The translations under genes were made by a program, and so were the position numbers. A stretch of 22,849 nt of DNA from an uncultured Selenomonadales bacterium (GTDB taxonomy: Bacteria; Bacillota; Negativicutes; Selenomonadales; Selenomonadaceae): positions 1 to 22,849 of the forward strand of contig CALGGP010000345.1 of NCBI GenBank assembly GCA_937915885.1, in the 5' to 3' direction. Within the stretch, counting starts at the first letter, position 1; each line of letters starts with the position of its first letter. Below, piece after piece: positions 17,479 through 22,849 of this stretch. The notes under the pieces are model-generated. The model was given only the letters and a program-made list of their open reading frames with translations, did no database searches and had not been told where the DNA came from.

Positions 17479-17685
17479 GGGCGCCGCCGCCCCCACCTAC
17501 CGAGGCAGTGCCCTTCGACCTCAAGCCGACGACTGCAGGAAGCTACGAGCGGCGGGCTCAAAAAAATGTTGCCCTGCGCATTGATGACGTAGTTGCCAAA
17601 ATTAGTGGGCGCCGCTGACGCGAGGGTGGGAACCACTGTCCTAATTGGGGCGCCGCATTTAGGGGTGGGCGCGACGGCGGCGCCC
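17479..17685. repeat. Intergenic repeat element with terminal inverted repeats (copy 3)
   Basis: The left end GGGCGCCGCCGCCCCCACC and the right end, beginning AGGGGTGGGCGCGACGGCGG, are reverse complements apart from a small internal gap of about five nt. The right half (17607-17705) aligns without gaps to 8057-8155 at about 84 of 99 positions. Unlike copy 2 it has no 61-bp tandem array, so it is less than half as long. It begins 13 bp after the stop of the 2254-aa gene. Confidence 0.7.
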
Positions 17686-17749
17686 CTCCATCCGTCACTC
17701 CGCGCGTTAGCAGTTGCCAATTGCCATGGGCAGGACAAAAAACGAAAAA

Positions 17750-17793
17750 GGCGATCGCCCCTTCCGCGAAAGGACGACCGCCAAATTTTTTTT
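17750..17793. terminator. Bidirectional intrinsic terminator between the two giant RTX genes
   Basis: GGCGATCG (17750-17757) pairs with CGACCGCC (17775-17782) with one mismatch. An inner CCTT/AAGG pairing extends the hairpin. Eight T follow at 17786-17793, while the opposite side has the A-rich run 17737-17749, which reads as T on the minus strand. It lies about 40 bp past the minus-strand stop and is best placed to end that gene. It can also stop read-through from the plus strand. Confidence 0.78.
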
Positions 17794-17822
17794 GCCTCCA
17801 AATCGGAGACACGACTCGAAAT

Positions 17823-20800
17823 TTATTTTCGTAAATGATTCCGCGCGGAGCCCGTCAGAATGTTCAACTGTTGAGAGTTGGCGACAGGGCTCAAAATTTC
17901 TTTCGAGAGATCAACCGCCGTCTCCGTCGAAACGATCTCACTCAACGGCGACTCCTCGAGCGTTTGATCGAACCAATAATCCTCCGTCGGCTGCTCGTAA
18001 AGCTCATAATCCAGCCACACCTCGAAAGTAAAGTACCGCTGCCAACGATAGTCCGTCGCGCTTTCATCGTTGCCGAACTCGAACTTCGCATCGCTCGCGT
18101 TGAACCGATCGCTCAAAACGATCGCCTTATTCTCCGCATCGACCATGATCCCGTCGGGGATGCCGTCCGACTCGATCACGTCAATCACCAAGCCGCGACT
18201 GAAATTATTGTCCGGCGCCCAATCGCGCACCGCGCTCCCGCTCACCGTGAATTGCACGCCCGCATAATCGTAAGCGTAGCTGTTCTCGTCGAGCATCGTC
18301 CATTGCGCCGCCGTATTTCCGACCGTCGGCAGGCTGTCAACAATTTCCATGACAGGATAGACCTCGGCGCCCGTGACGGTGATCCCGTCCGAATCCCACG
18401 CCGCATTTTTAAGTTTGCTGCCGAAGTTGTACACCGCCTCGACGCCCGCAATGTTGATCACCACGCCCGTCTCCGACGTGATCTTGCTGGTGCCGTTGAC
18501 TGTCAACGTGCCGCCATATTTTTTGCCTTCAATATTTTCTTCAAAGGTGAACAACAAATTCGTCCCGTTTGCAGTGACTTTCGTCGGCTCCATATCGAAC
18601 TCCAACGCATCACTCGTCGCGTCAAATCCGATCACCGAGTCCTTACCGCCGAGCCCGTCTTCAAATCGATAGACGAACACATCATTACTTTCGCCACCGT
18701 ACAAATTATCGTTCGTCGCCTTCTTTTTCGCCGAATCGCGCCCGCCGTCGAGAATACTGCCGCCCACGCCCGCGTAAAGCGCATTGTTATTTCTATTGCC
18801 CGTCAGCTCGACAAACACGTCCGGCTCCGCATTTCGAGCGTCGAGCACCTTTATTTGCGTGTTGATCTCTCGAGCGTCCGCATAAACATAACTCGAGTAC
18901 TCGCCGCTGACCGACAACGTCGAGCCATCCGCGCTCAACGTCATGTTATCCGCATCGACGCCGTATTTCAGACTGAAATCACCCGCGTTGTACCAATCCT
19001 CAAGCCCGTTGATCAAGCCCGCGTTCACCTCAAACTCGATCGCGCGTGTTGCATCGTCCTTATTCACCGTCAACACATTATTTTTATCGCCGTTAATCTC
19101 GATCGTCACGACGTTTTTCTTGTCGGTGAACACTACCGACTCAATCTCGCCCCAAGTGTCGTCGAGCCGAATCACGTCATTCTCGCCGTAATTCATCACG
19201 ACATCCTTACCATCGCCCACGCCGTAGATGAACACATCTTCGCCTTCGCCGCCATAAAGTTTATCCGACGACGGTCTCGCTTTCTTCGGATCGTCGAACT
19301 CCTGATGCCCGCCGTAAAGCTCATTATAGCCCGCGTTCGCTCCGTACATTTCATTCGCCAGACTGTTGCCGGTGATGATCGCTCGAAAATCTTCATAGGT
19401 GATGTCCCGCAGATCAACCTTTTTGACGGTCGAGGCAAACTCGAATGCTTCTTCATTGGTCTCGTTGGAAAGATCGATGTTCAAATAATCCTGCTGCTCG
19501 AGCGTCGTATCAGAGTCTTCAACCGTGATTTCCGTCCGCTTCGCCGAATTATATTTGAGCCCTTCCGGCAACGAAAAATCGTAGCGAATATAGCCGGTGC
19601 TGTCGTCGAGCGCGCCCGTCGCATCGTAAATTTCAATCACTCGGTTGACGCCATCCTTAAACGTGATCGAATTATTCCGGTCAAGGTTGAGGATCACATC
19701 ATTGCCCTTCTCAACAAAATTTTTCGATGTCACTGTCGCGAGCACGTCATAATCAAGCGGCGTCTCACCTTCGATGTAAACATAATCTACGTCGGAATTG
19801 TAATTGTAGATAATATCTTTACCGGAGTTGTAATAAATATCCGTCGCCGCATCCTCCGCCGTCGAGCTGTAAATTTGATCATTGCCCGCCCCGCCGAAAA
19901 TTTGCGTGTAAAAATTTCCCGCCTTCAAAATATTATTTTTAGCGTTACCGGTGAGCATCGCGTTGGCGTTGAGCCCCGTCATATCGATGTTGATTACCGA
20001 CGAGTAATAAAGATTTTCGTAGTCGTTCGACAGATCGATATCAATATCTTCCTCCGTACCGACGATCTCCGCATCCTCAACTTCGATGCCCGTACGTTTT
20101 TTGTCGTATTTCAAGCCCGTCGGCAACAAATGTCCGAAGGTGCCGAGCAGATTTCCCGACTCATCGATAAAGTTGATCGCCTTGCCCGCCGCATTTTTGA
20201 TCGTGATCGAATTTTTTTTGTTGAGCGTGACAACTACATCGTCTTTTGAATCGTTGAAACCGTTGAAGTTCGACTTCGCTCCGTCGTAAGTGATCACTCC
20301 GAGCTCAGCATCAAACTCCGGTAAATCCGCTCCGTCGAGCGCCTCCGTATCGATCATAATCGCGTCGACCGCGTCATAATTATAAATGACATCTTTCTTG
20401 CCCTTCGGCTGCATTTTGAACACGAAGGTATCATACGCGTCGGCGCCCGTCGAGCCGTAAAGTTGATCATTGCCCGTGCCGCCGTCGAGCCAACTGCCCA
20501 ACTTCGACGCCTTCAACACATTATTTTTATCATTGCCGTAAAGTTCGAGCCAACCCTCCGCGTTCGAGCCATCGATTGTCGCAATTTGCGAATGGATCGC
20601 CGCCGCGCTGACGAGCCCGCCTTCGACCGTCGTATCGACCGTTAGACGCGAATAATCGAGCGCGCCCTTATTGTTGAGCGCGTAATTGACGCCTTCAGGC
20701 AATTCGCCGTAAGTGACATAGCCGCTGGCGAAAGCAACGTCGGCGCTCGCTCCAAAATACAGCTTGAGCGGCGTGTTGACATCCGCTTTGTTAATCGTCA

Positions 20801-22235
20801 GCTTGGATTTTTTATCGCCGTTAAACGTTATCACGACCGCCGATTTATTGTCCTTGATTGAAACGTCGTCGAGATCATAGTGCTCGTCGCTCACGATCAC
20901 GATCCCGTCCTGCTCCTGATAGAGAGTCCGCGCGTCTTTTGGATTGCCGATCGCGTCCTGCCCTTCGCCGACGGTGTAGACGTAAAAATCTTCGCCCTCA
21001 CCGCAGTAAATTTTATCATTAGCCGTGCTGCCCTCGAGCGTAGAGCCGCCTTTCGACGCATACATCGTGACAGCCTTCGTGCCGCCTTTTATCGCAACGC
21101 TGCCGCTTACCGTCGACGCGTTGACTTGGCTAAATCCATTGCTGAAATTCTCCGCGTCGAGTTCGCCGTTGAAGCCGTCCGCTACCGTCACGATCCCTTT
21201 CTTCGCATTGTAAGTTATCTTTTCGTGCTCGGGCGTGCCGACCTCCCATTCAAATTCTTCAACATAATCGTCGTCGTCTTTTGTCGTGTCGATGTTGAGT
21301 TCCTTGTCGAGCGCGTCAATCAAAGTGAGCGAGCCGCTCCCGACCGAGACAACCACATCGAATCCGCTTTCGACCGTTTCATATTCTGCGCCGTCGATCA
21401 AATGAATGATGTCCGTCGACTGATAGCCGAGCACAGTATCATTGCCTTCGCCAGTGTGATAGCGCACGGTTTGATTGACGCCGCTCAACTCGATCACATC
21501 ATCGCCCTTGCCGCCTTCGACCGTGATATCGGGGCTGTTGCTAACAATCGAATCATTACCCAATCCGCCGTTCAACACCGCGCGCAAGCCCACGTTCGAG
21601 TTATTGACGATCAAGTCGTCGCCTTCATACGCCTCCACCGTCATATCCGCCCTCGGAGCGTAAATCGTATCGTCGAAGGCAGTTCCGAAAATCAGCGGGT
21701 TGTAATTATCCTCGTAAGTCGGACGGAGCGTTTCGTCGCCGACGGCGATGTTGAGATTAACCCCGGCGGCTTGTTTCAGCGTCAAAGTTTCCTTGCCAAC
21801 CTTGACAATCAAATCGTTGCCGCTCTTGGCGGTCGCATACGTCCCTGCCGTGATGTGGATCGCGTTCCTGCCGTTGTAGCCGACAACGGTATCATTGCCA
21901 TCACCAGCGCCGTACTCGAGCGTCGAAAAAGCTCCGAGCGTGATTTGATCGCTCCCCGCGCCACCGTTGAGCACCGAATACCCGACCTTGTCGACGAGGC
22001 GATCATTGCCTGCCCCACCAACGAGCGACGAATAAACGCCTTTGACTTCAAAACTTTCATAGCGAATTAAACCGTTATCGTTCCGCAATCCGATCATATA
22101 ATCGCGGTCATTGGTGATGGTATCATTGCCCGCGCCCGCGTCGACCGTCGAATACGCGCCGTAATTGCTGATCGAATCACCGTCCTCGGTGCCGAGCACT
22201 TCGACCGCCGTCTCATAATTCCTTTTGGTCTCCAT
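17823..22235 (-). CDS. Large RTX-like calcium-binding repeat protein
   Basis: This 1470-aa protein is a relative of the 2254-aa protein it converges on. Residues about 15-330 carry GGxGxD turns (GAGAGNDTI, GGAGNDRL) with two linker blocks ending VKVGKETLTL and VSVGSGSLTL. About five diverged modules follow, starting near residues 338, 512 (LPEGVNY), 704 (LPTGLKY), 889 (LPEGLKY) and 1087. Residues about 1265-1415 are unique, then a 55-aa tail begins PTEDYWF. Only one cysteine is visible (IYCGEGED). There is no Sec signal; export by a type I system encoded elsewhere is inferred. I chose the ATG at 22235, 6 nt after AAGGAAGGA; a GTG nine codons upstream precedes that site. The actual binding partner or function is unknown. 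Confidence 0.84.
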   Translation of the reverse strand: METKRNYETAVEVLGTEDGDSISNYGAYSTVDAGAGNDTITNDRDYMIGLRNDNGLIRYESFEVKGVYSSLVGGAGNDRLVDKVGYSVLNGGAGSDQITLGAFSTLEYGAGDGNDTVVGYNGRNAIHITAGTYATAKSGNDLIVKVGKETLTLKQAAGVNLNIAVGDETLRPTYEDNYNPLIFGTAFDDTIYAPRADMTVEAYEGDDLIVNNSNVGLRAVLNGGLGNDSIVSNSPDITVEGGKGDDVIELSGVNQTVRYHTGEGNDTVLGYQSTDIIHLIDGAEYETVESGFDVVVSVGSGSLTLIDALDKELNIDTTKDDDDYVEEFEWEVGTPEHEKITYNAKKGIVTVADGFNGELDAENFSNGFSQVNASTVSGSVAIKGGTKAVTMYASKGGSTLEGSTANDKIYCGEGEDFYVYTVGEGQDAIGNPKDARTLYQEQDGIVIVSDEHYDLDDVSIKDNKSAVVITFNGDKKSKLTINKADVNTPLKLYFGASADVAFASGYVTYGELPEGVNYALNNKGALDYSRLTVDTTVEGGLVSAAAIHSQIATIDGSNAEGWLELYGNDKNNVLKASKLGSWLDGGTGNDQLYGSTGADAYDTFVFKMQPKGKKDVIYNYDAVDAIMIDTEALDGADLPEFDAELGVITYDGAKSNFNGFNDSKDDVVVTLNKKNSITIKNAAGKAINFIDESGNLLGTFGHLLPTGLKYDKKRTGIEVEDAEIVGTEEDIDIDLSNDYENLYYSSVINIDMTGLNANAMLTGNAKNNILKAGNFYTQIFGGAGNDQIYSSTAEDAATDIYYNSGKDIIYNYNSDVDYVYIEGETPLDYDVLATVTSKNFVEKGNDVILNLDRNNSITFKDGVNRVIEIYDATGALDDSTGYIRYDFSLPEGLKYNSAKRTEITVEDSDTTLEQQDYLNIDLSNETNEEAFEFASTVKKVDLRDITYEDFRAIITGNSLANEMYGANAGYNELYGGHQEFDDPKKARPSSDKLYGGEGEDVFIYGVGDGKDVVMNYGENDVIRLDDTWGEIESVVFTDKKNVVTIEINGDKNNVLTVNKDDATRAIEFEVNAGLINGLEDWYNAGDFSLKYGVDADNMTLSADGSTLSVSGEYSSYVYADAREINTQIKVLDARNAEPDVFVELTGNRNNNALYAGVGGSILDGGRDSAKKKATNDNLYGGESNDVFVYRFEDGLGGKDSVIGFDATSDALEFDMEPTKVTANGTNLLFTFEENIEGKKYGGTLTVNGTSKITSETGVVINIAGVEAVYNFGSKLKNAAWDSDGITVTGAEVYPVMEIVDSLPTVGNTAAQWTMLDENSYAYDYAGVQFTVSGSAVRDWAPDNNFSRGLVIDVIESDGIPDGIMVDAENKAIVLSDRFNASDAKFEFGNDESATDYRWQRYFTFEVWLDYELYEQPTEDYWFDQTLEESPLSEIVSTETAVDLSKEILSPVANSQQLNILTGSARNHLRK

Positions 22236-22241
22236 TTTCGA

Positions 22242-22250
22242 TCCTTCCTT
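22242..22250 (-). promoter_or_regulatory. Ribosome-binding site fixing the start of the 1470-aa gene
   Basis: On the minus strand AAGGAAGGA sits 6 nt before ATG at 22235. The upstream in-frame GTG (22262) lies 5' of this site, so the ATG is the better start. Confidence 0.75.
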
Positions 22251-22278
22251 TCCACCATTCACATTAACACTTTATTTT

Positions 22279-22306
22279 ATTGTATCACCTCCGATCCTTT
22301 TGTCAA
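22279..22306 (-). promoter_or_regulatory. Promoter of the 1470-aa RTX-like gene
   Basis: On the minus strand TTGACA (22306-22301) is followed after 16 nt by TACAAT (22284-22279), close to the sigma-A consensus. The -35 box overlaps the gmhB stop codon. The predicted leader is about 35 nt. The spacer contains GGAGGTGAT, a full anti-16S match, but no useful start codon follows it. Confidence 0.75.
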
Positions 22307-22806
22307 TCATTTTTGAGCGCCGCCTTCAACGTGTCGAGCAGATTGCCTCCGTCGAAGAGCACGCCTCGAACTCCGGCATTGATGCCCGACTCGACGTCGC
22401 GTTGTTTATCGCCGATCATCAGCGATTGCTCCCGATCGATGTCGAAGTATTTGATCGCGTCGAGGATCATCTTGGGGCGCGGCTTCCGACATTCGCACTC
22501 GACCGCAAACTTTTCGACGGCTCCGCGCGGATGGTGCGGACAATAATAAAATGCGTCGATATGTGCGCCGACTTTCGAGAGCTCCGCATTGATCCAAGAG
22601 TGGAGGCGCTCGACGTCGGCGGTGGAGTAAAAACCTCGGGCGATGCCGCTCTGATTGGTGACGACGATCGCCAAGAAATTATTTTGGTTGCAGAATTTGA
22701 TAGCATCGACGGCGCCGTCGATCCATTTGAAGTCCTCGATCCTGTAGAGATATCCGACTTCGACGTTGAGAGTGCCGTCTCGATCGAAAAATATTGCCTT
22801 CTTCAT
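22303..22806 (-). CDS. gmhB: D-glycero-beta-D-manno-heptose-1,7-bisphosphate 7-phosphatase
   Basis: This 167-aa HAD-superfamily (IIIA) phosphatase removes the 7-phosphate of heptose 1,7-bisphosphate on the way to ADP-heptose for lipopolysaccharide core. Motif I is FFDRDGT with D8 and D10, motif II is VVTNQSG (T50), and K108 lies in CRKP. Motif IV is IGDKQRDV with D133 and D137. Zinc ligands C89, H91, C104 and C106 (CPHHP ... CEC) mark the GmhB group. The related HisB phosphatase or another sugar-phosphate HAD enzyme is possible but less likely. The ATG at 22806 has GGGGAGGAAG 6 nt upstream. An open frame extends 13 codons further but precedes this site. Its 3' end overlaps the promoter of the next gene. 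Confidence 0.86.
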   Translation of the reverse strand: MKKAIFFDRDGTLNVEVGYLYRIEDFKWIDGAVDAIKFCNQNNFLAIVVTNQSGIARGFYSTADVERLHSWINAELSKVGAHIDAFYYCPHHPRGAVEKFAVECECRKPRPKMILDAIKYFDIDREQSLMIGDKQRDVESGINAGVRGVLFDGGNLLDTLKAALKND

Positions 22807-22849
22807 TGAGTTCTTCCTCCCCAAAAAATAAAATCTCCCGCCCACCCAC

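Larger units (their letters stand above)
17467..17822. other. Intergenic region between the convergent giant RTX genes
   Basis: These 356 bp hold the third copy of the GC-rich repeat element (17479-17685) and a bidirectional terminator (17750-17793). No credible gene is seen. Open frames crossing it run into the ends of the RTX genes on the opposite strand or lack start signals. Confidence 0.75.

Noticed and set aside
17835..20249. An 804-aa open frame on the plus strand, antisense to the 1470-aa RTX-like gene
   Set aside because: It mirrors the codon pattern of the real gene on the other strand, is rich in Arg, Val and Ile without motifs, and has no ribosome-binding site.
22807..22849. CCCGCCCACCCAC at the right edge and CACCCACCC at the left edge as copies of the intergenic element
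   Set aside because: Only about ten C-rich bases are visible at each edge, too little to align. They may simply reflect where a repeat broke the assembly.

Overview
The window looks like chromosomal DNA of a diderm Firmicute, most likely a member of the Negativicutes (Selenomonas-like); this is an inference. It combines a Firmicute-style holB-ricT pair and a feoA-feoB operon with a small FeoB-associated Cys-rich membrane protein gene. It also has a heptose-bisphosphate phosphatase (gmhB), which implies lipopolysaccharide and an outer membrane, and three RTX-like calcium-binding repeat proteins. The DNA is moderately GC-rich and uses TTG and ATG starts behind purine-rich Shine-Dalgarno sites. 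I see no tRNA, rRNA, CRISPR array, transposase or integrase.

Layout, left to right. Positions 1-183 hold a short GC-rich inverted-repeat element and the leader of holB. Positions 184-2208 carry holB (clamp-loader delta') and, directly abutting it, ricT (PSP1/YaaT family). A bidirectional terminator follows. On the minus strand lie a small RTX-like gene (2264-3538) and, 46 bp upstream of it, complete rpoC (3585-7613). Between rpoC and the feo operon is about 670 bp without a gene, filled by a repeat element with 28-nt inverted ends and about four 61-bp tandem units. The feo promoter closes this stretch. feoA, feoB and the Cys-rich gene (8285-10606) end in a terminator. Then come two giant RTX-like genes pointing at each other: 10702-17466 (+, 2254 aa) and 17823-22235 (-, about 1470 aa). 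They are separated by another copy of the repeat element and a bidirectional terminator. gmhB (22303-22806, -) closes the window.

The most unusual content is the RTX family. The two giants share a module of roughly 160-200 aa (six copies in one, about five in the other). They also share a C-terminal tail of 55-60 aa headed by P-(S/T)-E-D-Y-W-F, which probably acts in export or surface attachment. The amino-terminal solenoid of the 2254-aa protein has an 18-residue period in which only every second turn keeps the GGxGxD calcium loop. The small RTX-like protein behind rpoC has two modules but no such tail. No type I secretion genes are present.

Two structural oddities deserve checking. First, rpoC is not preceded by rpoB, and the break coincides with the repeat element. 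Second, the 10-nt palindrome TCCGCGCGGA occurs about ten times in coding and non-coding DNA, far more than chance would give.
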